Assembly: GCA_026003255.1 (NCBI GenBank)
Contig: BPGX01000001.1
Coordinates: forward strand, 620,001 to 684,000
DNA: 64,000 bases
Source of the DNA: Bacteroidia bacterium
Lineage (GTDB): Bacteria; Bacteroidota; Bacteroidia; B-17B0; Aurantibacillaceae
Reading direction: 5' to 3'
This document shows positions 8,191 through 17,606 of this stretch, in pieces (position 1 is the stretch's first letter; the number at the start of each line of letters is the position of its first letter). A program made the position numbers and the translations under genes. A model generated the notes under the pieces. The model was not told where the DNA came from and did no database searches. It saw only the letters and a program-made list of their open reading frames with translations.

Positions 8191-11100
8191 TTAAAACTCA
8201 TCTGTTCCTGGAAGACAGGTTACATGTCCAACAAATTCGTGTTTATCGCCTTTCAAATCGTAAACTTTTATTTTGTATACATATACATCCTGTGTGGCTT
8301 TATTTTTCTTGCCTTTTACAGTTCCGTCCCATCCTTCAAAAAAGTCGGTTGTTTTGAATATTAACTCACCCCATCTGTCAAAAATCAACATTTCAAAGCG
8401 TGTAACATCTATGCCGGTACCTTTGCAAATAAATACATCATTAATGTTATTTCCATCAGGAGTAAAAGCATTCGGAATGTACAGATGAAACTCAGGTTCC
8501 ACTATTATTGTTTTTACAACCATATCTCTACATCCATATTGATTATAAACAACTAACGCAACGGAATAAGTGCCGGGTTGAGTGAAGGTATGGATGGGAT
8601 TTTGTAAATTACTGGTATTATAGGCACCGCTGGCAAAGTCGCTGAAAAACCAATTGTATGTAATAGCACCTTGTGATGTGCTTGTGAAACTTACGGTTGG
8701 TTCAAATTCAGAAGTAACCCATGGATTAGCTATGAAATCAGCCATTGGATAAGGGTAAACTTGAATATAATTGGTGTAAGTAGTAGATGAAATGCAATTG
8801 CCATTAGAGACGGTGAGTGATACATCGTAATAACTCGCTGCTGTGTAAGTGGTAGAAGTAGAATAACCAACAGAAGTTTGTCCATTGCCTAAATTCCACG
8901 AGTAAGAAAAGGCAGAATTGTAAGGATTGGCTGTAAAGTCCACTTTAACCGGCGGGCATCCTTTGGTAATATTCGCGGTAAAAGAAGATGGAGGAATAGG
9001 CGTTACACTCACAGTGAAATAAGCATCGACAGGATTATTACAACCATCACTTATCGTAACAGTATAATTATTAGGTTGGGTAGCAAAATTGCCAACTACA
9101 TTGATACTTGAAGAATTAGCTCCTGTGCTCCACGTATAGGAATAAGGACCACCGGTGCCAGAACTTATTAGAGTGGGAGATAGTATAGTACTTGCATTAT
9201 CACATAGTGTAATTGTATTACCAATTGCAGAAAGTGGTGGATAAACGTACACTTGAATAGTATAAATACTACTGGTACATGCCTTTCCATCAGTGGCTTG
9301 TACTGAATAAATGGTAGTTGAAGCAGGAGAAACATTTAAGGTACCATTATTGACAACACCACCCGGATTCCAGTTGTAGGAATAACTTCCATTTCCGCCT
9401 GATGCGTTAGCGTAAATTGTTGTTGTATTGTTGATACAAATGGAAGTATTTGGAGAAGTGTTTAAAGTTATTGCGTTAGGTTGAGGAATATTTACTGTAG
9501 GCGAGATGGTGCAACCAGTTCCGTCTGTTATATTTACTGTGTATACGCCAGATGAAAGATTATTAGCGATATTAGAGTTTCCTCCATTTGGGGACCATGT
9601 ATAATTATAAGGCGCACTTCCTCCTTGAACCGTAACGGTAGCACTGCCGTTAGAACCTCCATAACAATCTACTGAATCAACAGTAAATGTATATGAAATA
9701 TTTGAGATTGACACAGTAAAAGTTGAATTACTTGTACATGAATTATTATCAGAAACATACACAGTATAATTTCCAGGAGGAAGATTATTTGCTACATTAG
9801 AATTACCACCAACTGGACTCCATGTATAAGAATAAGGGGCTGTACCTCCTGACACATTTACTGTAGCAGTAGCGTTTCCACCACAGTTATTGGTGGATGT
9901 AATAGTAATGGTCATAGAGGATGGTTCAGCGATTGAAACAGTTGTAGATGTCGAACAGTTGTTTACATCACTTACTAAAACGGTATAAACGCCGGAAGTT
10001 AAATTGGAAGCCACACTACTATTTCCTCCCGAGGGCTGCCATGTATAGGAATAAGGGCTGTTGCCTCCCTGAACGGTAATGGTTGCGCTGGCATTATTTC
10101 CACCATTACAACTTACAGAAGTACTTGTTACAGAAAGAGTAAAATCATTGGCTTGTGTGATATTTACAATTGTGGAAGCGGTGCATGCAGCGTTATCCTG
10201 AATGAAAACTGTATAATTCCCTGCTGATAGATTGGTAGCAATAGAAGAATTACTTACAGAAGGTGTCCATGTATAGGAATATGGTGTGGTACCTCCTGTA
10301 ACATTTACTGTTGCACTACCATTACTACCTCCGTAGCAAGTTACAGATTGAGTTTGAATAGAAGTAATGGCAATACCGGTTCCACCAATGGTAAGTGTAG
10401 TGAATGTAGTACATCCATTAGCATCTGAGATATTAACGGTATAGTTTCCAATGCTCAGACCGTTGGCGATGGATGAGTTGCCACCGGTTGGTATCCATGT
10501 ATAAGAATAAGGCGCAGTTCCCCCTGATGGAGTTACAGTAGCACTGCCTAATGTTGTACAGGAGGCATTTTGAATGTTTACAGTTGTAGAAATTGCTGGT
10601 GGTTGAGAAATAATTAACGTTGTGGTACCAATACAACCATTATTATCTTGTGCGGTAACGGTATACACAGTTGAAGGTGATAAATTAGTTTGAACTGAAC
10701 CAGTCAAATTTCCCGGCATCCACGTATAAGTGTATGGCCCTGTACCACCGGATGCTGTTACAGTTGCAGAACCTGTACCTCCGTTACATAAAGCATTTTG
10801 AATTGAAGGTGTGATTGTGATAGTAGGACAACTTACACAGGGTGTAATAGATGAAGCACTGTTGATTTGAATTGTAGAACCCGTGGCGTCCGTAATTCTA
10901 ATAGGGTAATTGGGAGGAGCAGCAACTACAGAACCGGTGGCATAATTTGACCAATACGTAACACTCACAGAGCAACCGGGAGGAAAAGCACAACCACTTC
11001 CGGGGAAGCAAGCGCTACAATCCACACTGCTTGTCTGATATGCCCAGGTATAAGAAGGCGTACCTCCACTCACTTGTAATGAACCTGTTGGTAATGAACA

Positions 11101-13203
11101 GACGTTGAGCGTTGCACAGGGTGCTACAACCACTTGTGTTGTTTGAGAACCGCATGAAAGAGAGTAGGTTACTACATGAGTGCCAGTACCTGCTACCGAT
11201 GGACTGAAAGAACCTGTTGAAGGATTAATACAACCTCCACAGGAAGCACTGAATGTTCCACCGGGCGTTGAAACTGAAAAAGTAAATGGTGGGTCGTTTA
11301 AACATTTTTGAGGAGGGGGACAAATGTTTGGGTCGCAGCAAATTAAAGATTGTGGGGCGCAAGCAGAAGCGGCAAAAGTTTGTACATAACCTGTTCGGGA
11401 GGCACTACCAGAATTGCCGGTAGAACCAGCGGCTATGATTTCACCGCCAGAATTTACTTCTACATCGTAAACATTAAAGGAGGTAGGATAATTGCCTAAT
11501 GGATTTAGGTTAGGGTCAAATTTATAAACACCATTGGTTGAACCAACGTAAACATTTCCGCAATTGTCAATAGCAATGCCGCTATTACTTACTTGGCGGT
11601 TTCCAGCACCTCCGGATAAGCCACCGCCTGGAATGTTGGCAGTAGCTACGACTGCACCAGTTGCAAAATCTCTCTTCTGAACCTGATCGCCTTTATTAAG
11701 GTAAACAAAACCATTAAAATTGCTATATGCTAATGCTTCTAAACCACTATTATTTTTGCGGAAATTTTCACATTTGTAACCAAATTGAATACCATTACTG
11801 GTATGAAATGGAAAAGATGAGTTGGGATTACAGGAGACAAGGTTATCGTGAATATAACCAATGGAATCGTGAGTTAGGTAATAATAATTAGCGTTTGAGC
11901 AGGAAGTGATGGCTCTCACTTCTTGTGGTCCTGGTAAAAGTAATCCACCTGGGCCCGTAACCTGAACGCTGGATGTAACATTACCTGTGTTAACATCCAC
12001 ATTGTAGATAAAAGGCAGGGGTGTAGTAGAAAGAAATGGTAATGAGGTACCTGCAACGACGAGTTTAGTTTGGTTACAATTAAAAGAAATGTTCCAAAAT
12101 TCAGCACTATTCATTGGAACAGGAGCTGTATTATTCCAAACTAATCCACCAGCAGTGTTGACTTTTTGAATTTGTGCAGTGGAACCTTGTGTAACATAAG
12201 AATTTCCGGCATTATCCACGGCAAATGTACCAAGCCAGCTGGTTGTATCATAAGGTGTATTGTAAGTCCATTGTAAAACGCCAGCATTATTATATTTAAT
12301 GAGTTGCATTGGAGAAGTACCGCCAATTATATAAACATTACCTGCCCCATCTCTTTCGCATTCCCATACACAATCCCAGTTAGTACTTGGAAAGTTCGGA
12401 GTTTGTGTCCATGGGTCTATGACAATGGTTTTATCAGGTGAATAATTCAAAATCTTGTATGAAAGAATGTTGTCCTTCAAGGTATAAGAACATTGTACAG
12501 GTTGTTTATTATCAGCATAGTAAGCAATAGGAGGATGGTCAAGAATGTCACCATATTTTGTGTGTGTATAAACAGAATTGTTTTTTAATTTTGATTTCTT
12601 TGAATATTTCCATTTAATTTTAGAAACATCGCCACCGGGATGAATGATAATGTTGTATTTATATCCTTTTTGAGGGTGAAGGGTGTATTCAATATCAATA
12701 TTGGGGTAGATGTTCTTGTAGAGAATCTTGTTGTAAGTAGGAATAAAATTAATGTTTTCTAAACGATTGTTTTTATAGATAGAATAACTGGAATAAAACG
12801 AATTTTTTTCTAATGGTATTATTTCTACATCGGGATTAATGTCCATCCATTCACCTATTATGATTTCTCTTTGTTCAACGAGAATATGTTCCTCTTCTTT
12901 CCATTTTCTGTTTTTTTCATATTCTTCATTTTCTTCTTTTTTCTTCCATTTCTTTTTTATGAGTTCTATTTGAATGGTGTTTTTAGAAAAATAATAATCT
13001 TCATTTTGTCCATCATAAGCAAAAAGAATGGGTTGTTGGTTAACGGTTTTGTTATCCCATTGTCCTTTATTTTCTATAAAATATTTTTGTTCAAAAGGGT
13101 TTATTTTCCATTCTTTTTGAGTGTTAGTTGTTGAGTATGATAAGATTTGAGCATACGACGAAAAACCTATGCAAATAATAAAAAGAAAAAAATACCGCAT
13201 CAT
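8191..13203 (-). CDS. Giant SprB-repeat, PKD and CHU_C protein, predicted T9SS cargo
   Basis: The product is a 1670-residue surface or secreted protein. After a signal peptide (MMRYFFLFIICIGFSSYAQ) comes a DUF7948-like region containing YFIENKGQWD (about residues 40-260), then a propeller-like region (about 265-640), a Cys/Pro-rich segment, six SprB repeats (about 800-1240, each with a GSATVxVxGG..PYxYTW..GNYTVxxxD core), Ig-like and PKD domains (to about 1565), and a C-terminal CHU_C domain beginning YIPNAFTPDGNN and ending HVTCLPGTDEF. CHU_C is the gliding-associated sorting domain recognised by the type IX system. SprB proteins act as surface adhesins; a role in adhesion or gliding is inferred. 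The start at 13203 is supported by a promoter just upstream. Confidence 0.88.
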   Translation of the reverse strand: MMRYFFLFIICIGFSSYAQILSYSTTNTQKEWKINPFEQKYFIENKGQWDNKTVNQQPILFAYDGQNEDYYFSKNTIQIELIKKKWKKKEENEEYEKNRKWKEEEHILVEQREIIIGEWMDINPDVEIIPLEKNSFYSSYSIYKNNRLENINFIPTYNKILYKNIYPNIDIEYTLHPQKGYKYNIIIHPGGDVSKIKWKYSKKSKLKNNSVYTHTKYGDILDHPPIAYYADNKQPVQCSYTLKDNILSYKILNYSPDKTIVIDPWTQTPNFPSTNWDCVWECERDGAGNVYIIGGTSPMQLIKYNNAGVLQWTYNTPYDTTSWLGTFAVDNAGNSYVTQGSTAQIQKVNTAGGLVWNNTAPVPMNSAEFWNISFNCNQTKLVVAGTSLPFLSTTPLPFIYNVDVNTGNVTSSVQVTGPGGLLLPGPQEVRAITSCSNANYYYLTHDSIGYIHDNLVSCNPNSSFPFHTSNGIQFGYKCENFRKNNSGLEALAYSNFNGFVYLNKGDQVQKRDFATGAVVATANIPGGGLSGGAGNRQVSNSGIAIDNCGNVYVGSTNGVYKFDPNLNPLGNYPTSFNVYDVEVNSGGEIIAAGSTGNSGSASRTGYVQTFAASACAPQSLICCDPNICPPPQKCLNDPPFTFSVSTPGGTFSASCGGCINPSTGSFSPSVAGTGTHVVTYSLSCGSQTTQVVVAPCATLNVCSLPTGSLQVSGGTPSYTWAYQTSSVDCSACFPGSGCAFPPGCSVSVTYWSNYATGSVVAAPPNYPIRITDATGSTIQINSASSITPCVSCPTITITPSIQNALCNGGTGSATVTASGGTGPYTYTWMPGNLTGSVQTNLSPSTVYTVTAQDNNGCIGTTTLIISQPPAISTTVNIQNASCTTLGSATVTPSGGTAPYSYTWIPTGGNSSIANGLSIGNYTVNISDANGCTTFTTLTIGGTGIAITSIQTQSVTCYGGSNGSATVNVTGGTTPYSYTWTPSVSNSSIATNLSAGNYTVFIQDNAACTASTIVNITQANDFTLSVTSTSVSCNGGNNASATITVQGGNSPYSYTWQPSGGNSSVASNLTSGVYTVLVSDVNNCSTSTTVSIAEPSSMTITITSTNNCGGNATATVNVSGGTAPYSYTWSPVGGNSNVANNLPPGNYTVYVSDNNSCTSNSTFTVSISNISYTFTVDSVDCYGGSNGSATVTVQGGSAPYNYTWSPNGGNSNIANNLSSGVYTVNITDGTGCTISPTVNIPQPNAITLNTSPNTSICINNTTTIYANASGGNGSYSYNWNPGGVVNNGTLNVSPASTTIYSVQATDGKACTSSIYTIQVYVYPPLSAIGNTITLCDNASTILSPTLISSGTGGPYSYTWSTGANSSSINVVGNFATQPNNYTVTISDGCNNPVDAYFTVSVTPIPPSSFTANITKGCPPVKVDFTANPYNSAFSYSWNLGNGQTSVGYSTSTTYTAASYYDVSLTVSNGNCISSTTYTNYIQVYPYPMADFIANPWVTSEFEPTVSFTSTSQGAITYNWFFSDFASGAYNTSNLQNPIHTFTQPGTYSVALVVYNQYGCRDMVVKTIIVEPEFHLYIPNAFTPDGNNINDVFICKGTGIDVTRFEMLIFDRWGELIFKTTDFFEGWDGTVKGKKNKATQDVYVYKIKVYDLKGDKHEFVGHVTCLPGTDEF

Positions 13204-13217
13204 CGTTTTTTTTGATG

Positions 13218-13246
13218 CAAAAGTAAAAAATGAATATTGAAAACAA
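13218..13246 (-). promoter_or_regulatory. Bacteroidota promoter of the giant SprB-repeat gene
   Basis: On the minus strand TTG is followed after an 18-base T-rich spacer by TACTTTTG, a perfect TAnnTTTG element, placed about 15 bases before the start codon at 13203. Upstream in-frame codons lie inside or beyond this promoter, which argues against a longer protein. Confidence 0.6.
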
Positions 13247-13325
13247 GGGGTATTTAAATAAAAAATCATTACCATTCAATCGATAAAATTGCCGTTTAGA
13301 TAATTTTTGTGGATATTTAAGCCCA

Positions 13326-14237
13326 ATGAAAACAGTTTTAATAACAGGAGGAACTGGTTTGGTAGGTACTCATCTTACCAATTACCTTATTAGCAAAGGT
13401 TTTCGGATACATTGCTTAAGTAGAAAGCGATTGATTTCTGATAAAAAAGAATTAAAGTACTTTTATTGGAATATAAGTGAATTAGAAATTGATTTAAATG
13501 CGTTTGAAAATGTAGAATATGTGGTTCATCTTGCCGGGGAAAACATTGCGGGGCAAAAGTGGTATGAACATTATAAGTTGATGCTTGATCATTCTCGTAC
13601 AATGAGCACATATTGGATAATTCATAATATTTTGAAACACAAGGTGCCAATTAAAAAGTTTATTGGGGCAAGTGCTGTTGGTTTTTATGGAATGCAAAGA
13701 AGTGATAAGGTTTTTACGGAGCAGGATTTTGGTAATAATGATTTTTTATCCAGATTATGTGAGAAATGGGAGGCATCGTATTTTCCGTTGTTTGATAATG
13801 ATATCAATACTGCTATAATTAGGATTGGCTTGGTTTTAAGTAAAGAAGGAGGGTTGTATGCAAAATTAAAACCAATATTTAAATGGGGATTGGGTTGTGC
13901 TTTAGGTTCTGGAAAACAGAATATGCCGTGGATACATATAGAGGATTTGTGTAGAATGATAGAATTTTTGATGGAACATCCTGAATATACAGGGATTTAC
14001 AATGCAGTAAGTGATGAACAGGTAAATAATTATGAGTTTAGTAAACAATTAGCAAAATCATTGAACGCACCTTTTTTTCTTCCTAACATCCCAGAATGGG
14101 TACTAAAACTAATGTTGGGTGAAATGCATAAGATGTTGGTTACAGGTGTAAAAGTGAGTAATGAGAAAATAAAGAGTAAAGGTTTTCAATTTAAGTTTAG
14201 TAAGTTAGAAGAGGCACTTAAAGATTTGAATCAATGA
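13326..14237 (+). CDS. TIGR01777-family NAD(P)-dependent epimerase
   Basis: The 303-residue protein is an extended short-chain dehydrogenase of the TIGR01777 (SDR39U1-like) family. It has the dinucleotide motif TGGTGLVGTHL at the N terminus, the family's LAGENIAGQKW motif near residue 68, GASAVGFYG near 120, and MPWIHIEDL near 200. The substrate of this widespread family is not established. It is the first gene of a plus-strand group divergent from the SprB gene and overlaps aroE by four bases (ATGA). Confidence 0.88.
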   Translation: MKTVLITGGTGLVGTHLTNYLISKGFRIHCLSRKRLISDKKELKYFYWNISELEIDLNAFENVEYVVHLAGENIAGQKWYEHYKLMLDHSRTMSTYWIIHNILKHKVPIKKFIGASAVGFYGMQRSDKVFTEQDFGNNDFLSRLCEKWEASYFPLFDNDINTAIIRIGLVLSKEGGLYAKLKPIFKWGLGCALGSGKQNMPWIHIEDLCRMIEFLMEHPEYTGIYNAVSDEQVNNYEFSKQLAKSLNAPFFLPNIPEWVLKLMLGEMHKMLVTGVKVSNEKIKSKGFQFKFSKLEEALKDLNQ

Positions 14238-14992
14238 AAAAAGTTTTTGGTTTAGTAGGTCATTCTTTGTCGCATTCGTTTTCAAAGCAGTATTTTACAA
14301 ATAAGTTTAATACTTTACAATTATCCGATTATGTTTACGAGTTGTGGGAGTTAAAGGATTTGAAGAATATACGGGAGTTTATTCACTCTCAAGGAAATGT
14401 TGTTGGGTTTAATGTTACCATTCCTTACAAAACAGAAATCATAAATTACCTGGATATAATCACAGAAGAAGTCAAAAATATTAATGCTTGTAATTGTGTA
14501 TTTGTGAAAGATAATCAATGGATTGGATACAATACTGATTGGTGGGGATTTTTAAAGATGATTGAAAATAAATTAGATAAACATTATACATCAGCGATGA
14601 TATTGGGAACAGGCGGTGCATCAAAAGCGGTGGCTTATGCATTAGAAAAATTAGGAATACAATATATTTTTGTGTCAAGGAATGAACATCCGACAAGTTC
14701 TAATGTTTTAAGTTATAATGAGTTGGTACCCGAAATTTTTGACCAATTTACTTTAATTATCAACACAACTCCAGTCGGCATGTATCCTGATGTAGAAGAT
14801 ATTCCGCCCATTCCTATAAATTTTATCAATGAAAAACATTTTGTGATTGATTTAATTTATAACCCCGAGGAAACGAAATTATTGCACGAAGCCAAACAAA
14901 GAGGATCTAAAATTTTGAATGGATTTGAAATGTTATATTTACAAGCAGAAAAATCTTGGTATATTTGGCAGGAATTAAATGAAAATGAATGA
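14234..14992 (+). CDS. aroE: Shikimate dehydrogenase
   Basis: AroE reduces 3-dehydroshikimate to shikimate with NADPH in aromatic amino acid synthesis. The 252-residue protein has the substrate loop GHSLSHSFS at the N terminus, the catalytic Lys in NVTIPYK, the catalytic Asp in GYNTDWWGF, the nucleotide motif GTGGASKAV near residue 122, and NTTPVGMYP near 178. It is coupled by ATGA overlaps to the epimerase upstream and cdd downstream. aroB lies 31 kb away, so the pathway genes are dispersed. Confidence 0.95.
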   Translation: MKKVFGLVGHSLSHSFSKQYFTNKFNTLQLSDYVYELWELKDLKNIREFIHSQGNVVGFNVTIPYKTEIINYLDIITEEVKNINACNCVFVKDNQWIGYNTDWWGFLKMIENKLDKHYTSAMILGTGGASKAVAYALEKLGIQYIFVSRNEHPTSSNVLSYNELVPEIFDQFTLIINTTPVGMYPDVEDIPPIPINFINEKHFVIDLIYNPEETKLLHEAKQRGSKILNGFEMLYLQAEKSWYIWQELNENE

Positions 14993-15465
14993 GATTTAAA
15001 AGGATTTTAAGTCAGGAAGTAAGATTGACAGTTTTTGATTTGAATGAACTTTCTGAACCATTAAAATATTTGTGTGAGAAAGCAAAAAACATGGCATTTC
15101 AGGCGTATTCTGTATATTCCAATTTTAGAGTTGGTGCAGCAGTGTTGTTGGAAGATGGCCAGATAATTGGGGGAAATAATCAGGAGAATGTGGCATTTCC
15201 AAGTGGATTGTGTGCTGAACGCACAGCTTTGTTTTATGCACATGCTCAATTCCCAGATAAAAAGATAAAAGCCATTGCTATTTATTCTCCCGATGCAAAA
15301 AATTTGCTTACTCCTTGTGGTGCTTGTAGACAGGTAATGTTAGAATATGAAAGTATTCAGGGTGATAGTATTCAAACATTTATTGTAACAAATGAGGAAG
15401 TGTATGTGATGGATTCAGTGAAGGATTGGTTGCCGTTTGAATTTTCAGCAGATTTGAGAAGATAA
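14989..15465 (+). CDS. cdd: Cytidine deaminase
   Basis: Cdd converts cytidine and deoxycytidine to uridine and deoxyuridine in pyrimidine salvage. The 158-residue protein carries the zinc-site signatures CAERTA (with the catalytic Glu) and PCGACRQ, plus the substrate region YSNFRVGAAV. Length and motifs fit the homotetrameric bacterial form, with a slightly extended N terminus. It is the last gene of the three-gene overlapping group. Confidence 0.93.
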   Translation: MRFKRILSQEVRLTVFDLNELSEPLKYLCEKAKNMAFQAYSVYSNFRVGAAVLLEDGQIIGGNNQENVAFPSGLCAERTALFYAHAQFPDKKIKAIAIYSPDAKNLLTPCGACRQVMLEYESIQGDSIQTFIVTNEEVYVMDSVKDWLPFEFSADLRR

Positions 15466-15523
15466 AAATGTTAGTTACTGTTTGTTCGGATTTATTGGAG
15501 AATACACTGATTTAATAGTGCCA

Positions 15524-15559
15524 TTAGTGGCTTACAAGATTAAACAAGCCGCTAATGCA
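15524..15559. repeat. 12-bp inverted repeat in the cdd-lpxD gap
   Basis: CATTAGTGGCTT and AAGCCGCTAATG form a 12-pair stem (one G-T wobble) with a 12-base loop. No T-run follows on the plus strand, so it does not look like a standard intrinsic terminator. The surrounding 200 bases (15466-15665) contain no convincing coding region. It could be an RNA structure or a remnant of a dispersed repeat. Confidence 0.5.
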
Positions 15560-15665
15560 CGAATATTAAGGTGTTCATTAATATGCTTCAAATGTTGCGC
15601 TTAACAAGGCAAAAGTTTTTTTGATTGCGACATTTTATACATATTTGCCAAATATATTAAAGTGT

Positions 15666-16697
15666 ATGATTTCTGTAAGTGTTAAACAAATTGCTGAATT
15701 ACTCCATGCTGAAATTGAAGGAGATGGTGAAATTCAAATCAATAATGTTTGTAAGATTGAAGAAGGTGTGCCAAATGCTATTACCTTTTTAGCCAATCCA
15801 CAATATGAACCTTATATTTATGAAACACGTGCTTCAGCAGTGATTGTTTCAAAAAATTTTCAACCTCAAAAAGAATTGAAATATAAACCTACTCTTATTC
15901 GTGTTGAGCAACCCTATCAGGCCTTTGCTCAATTGTTACAATTTTATCAACAGTATATTCAGCAATCTAAAAAAGGTGTGGAAAGTCCAGTATTTATTGG
16001 CGAAAATTCTGAATATGGAAAGGATTGTTATATCGGAGCATTTGTGTATATTGGTAAGAATGTGAAAATAGGAAATAATTGTAAAATTTATCCTAATACT
16101 ACGATTGGGGACAATGTATTGATTGGAGATAATACAACAATTTATGCTGGTGTGAAAATTTATCATGATTGCAAAATTGGAAATAATGTAGCCATTCATG
16201 CTGGCACAGTGATTGGTAGTGATGGATTTGGTTTTGCGCCGAATCAGGAAAATGTTTACAATAAAATTCCTCAACTTGGAAATGTGGTGATAGAAGATAA
16301 TGTAGAAATAGGTGCGAATTGTACGATTGATAGAGCTACAATTGGTTCTACGATTATTCGTAAAGGTGTGAAATTAGACAATTTAATTCAGGTAGCACAT
16401 AATGTTGAAATTGGTGAAAACACAGTAATTGCTTCACAAAGTGGAATTGCAGGTTCTACAAAAATTGGAAAAAATTGTATGATTGGTGGTCAGGTGGGTA
16501 TAATCGGACATTTGAAAATTGCCGATGGTACAAAAATTGCGGCTCAATCTGGAATAGGAAATAATGTTGATAAACCAAATTCTATTTTACAAGGTTCTCC
16601 TGCTTTCAATGTTAGCGACTATAAAAGAAGTTATGTGTTATTTAAGAAACTTCCCGAATTGTATCAAAAAATACAAGAACTTTCCAAAAAGATTTAG
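15666..16697 (+). CDS. lpxD: UDP-3-O-(3-hydroxyacyl)glucosamine N-acyltransferase
   Basis: LpxD adds the second acyl chain to UDP-glucosamine in lipid A synthesis. The 343-residue protein has an N-terminal uridine-binding domain ([12 protein letters not shown]) and a long left-handed beta-helix of hexapeptide repeats (about residues 100-310, for example [20 protein letters not shown]), with the active-site region [11 protein letters not shown] and [11 protein letters not shown]. The ATG at 15666 gives the typical LpxD N terminus ([13 protein letters not shown]). It shows that the organism makes lipid A. A CATATTTG -7-like sequence lies just upstream. Confidence 0.95.
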   Translation: MISVSVKQIAELLHAEIEGDGEIQINNVCKIEEGVPNAITFLANPQYEPYIYETRASAVIVSKNFQPQKELKYKPTLIRVEQPYQAFAQLLQFYQQYIQQSKKGVESPVFIGENSEYGKDCYIGAFVYIGKNVKIGNNCKIYPNTTIGDNVLIGDNTTIYAGVKIYHDCKIGNNVAIHAGTVIGSDGFGFAPNQENVYNKIPQLGNVVIEDNVEIGANCTIDRATIGSTIIRKGVKLDNLIQVAHNVEIGENTVIASQSGIAGSTKIGKNCMIGGQVGIIGHLKIADGTKIAAQSGIGNNVDKPNSILQGSPAFNVSDYKRSYVLFKKLPELYQKIQELSKKI

Positions 16698-16700
16698 TTC

Positions 16701-16892
16701 ATGTTTACCCGTGGGAGATTGATATTTGTGGTATTTTTTATCATTGCATTCTTAGTTGGAATGATATATGCTTATCGTAAGGACTTAAAGGAAATTCGTC
16801 AGCAATATTCTGGAATTTATTTGGTCTTTTTTGTATTGGTGTTGTTTCTATTGATATTATATCTACTTGTAAAGTTTGGAGGTAGGTTTTAA
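16701..16892 (+). CDS. Small two-helix membrane protein of unknown function
   Basis: This 63-residue protein starts 3 bases after lpxD, so it is probably co-expressed with it. It has two hydrophobic segments (about residues 7-24 and 40-58) separated by a charged linker (YRKDLKEIRQQYSG). I cannot assign a function. The tight spacing and plausible membrane topology make it more likely to be real than a chance frame. Confidence 0.55.
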   Translation: MFTRGRLIFVVFFIIAFLVGMIYAYRKDLKEIRQQYSGIYLVFFVLVLFLLILYLLVKFGGRF

Positions 16893-16956
16893 ATCATAAT
16901 TTATTTTAATTTGCTTAATCATGAGAGATATTTCAACGATATTTGCTAAAAATTTT

Positions 16957-17604
16957 ATGAAAAGATTATTCATTGTTTTTTTAATACTGTTTGTATCAAC
17001 TCAATTTTTTTCACAGAATAATAAACTTTCTGATGAAAAGTTTATACAAATATCTGGGGTAGTAGTAGATGCGGATAGTTTAAAACCCGTACCGTTTGTA
17101 TCTATAATTATTAAAGGAACAAAACGTGGTACTATCACAGATTACTATGGTTTTTTTACATTGGTAGCGTCTCCGGGAGATGAATTGCAATTTTTTTCAT
17201 TGAATCATAAAAACGGAGTTTATAAGTTAGATGATACACTCAAATTAAATCATTATTACATTATTCATTCATTGGTTAAGGATACAATTGTTTTACCTTC
17301 TGTTGCTGTTTATCCTTGGCCATCAAAAGAAGAATTCAAGAAAGCATTTTTGAATTTAGATTTAAGTGAAACAGATTATGATAGGGCTGCAAAAAATTTA
17401 GATAGAAAAGAATTAAGTTACAATGAACGCAATCTTAAAATGGATGCGCAGGCCAATTATCAATATACCATGCAGCAGCAATTAACAAAGATGTATTCAC
17501 TTGGCCAATATCCAACCATTAATTTACTCAATCCAATTGCATGGGCGCAATTCATTGAAGCATGGAGAAAGGGAAAATTTAAAAATCAAAATAATAAAAA
17601 GTAA
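16957..17604 (+). CDS. Secreted protein with carboxypeptidase-D-like regulatory domain
   Basis: The 215-residue protein has a signal peptide (MKRLFIVFLILFVSTQFFSQ) and then a CarboxypepD_reg-like fold: ISGVVVDADSLKPVPFVSI, then GTKRGTITDYYGFFTL. This domain is common in periplasmic or outer-membrane proteins of Bacteroidota, including TonB-dependent receptors, but here no barrel follows. The remaining about 100 residues are charged and helical. The start at 16957 is chosen because it begins the signal peptide directly. Its role is unknown. Confidence 0.7.
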   Translation: MKRLFIVFLILFVSTQFFSQNNKLSDEKFIQISGVVVDADSLKPVPFVSIIIKGTKRGTITDYYGFFTLVASPGDELQFFSLNHKNGVYKLDDTLKLNHYYIIHSLVKDTIVLPSVAVYPWPSKEEFKKAFLNLDLSETDYDRAAKNLDRKELSYNERNLKMDAQANYQYTMQQQLTKMYSLGQYPTINLLNPIAWAQFIEAWRKGKFKNQNNKK

Positions 17605-17606
17605 AT

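Noticed and set aside
8990-10850. Direct DNA repeats as a possible CRISPR or tandem satellite
   Set aside because: The repeats are degenerate SprB protein units of about 75 codons, not identical short repeats with spacers.
12871-13134. Plus-strand Phe-rich frame opposite the SprB gene start
   Set aside because: Antisense to a Lys/Glu-rich coding region, which gives a poly-Phe product; no independent evidence.
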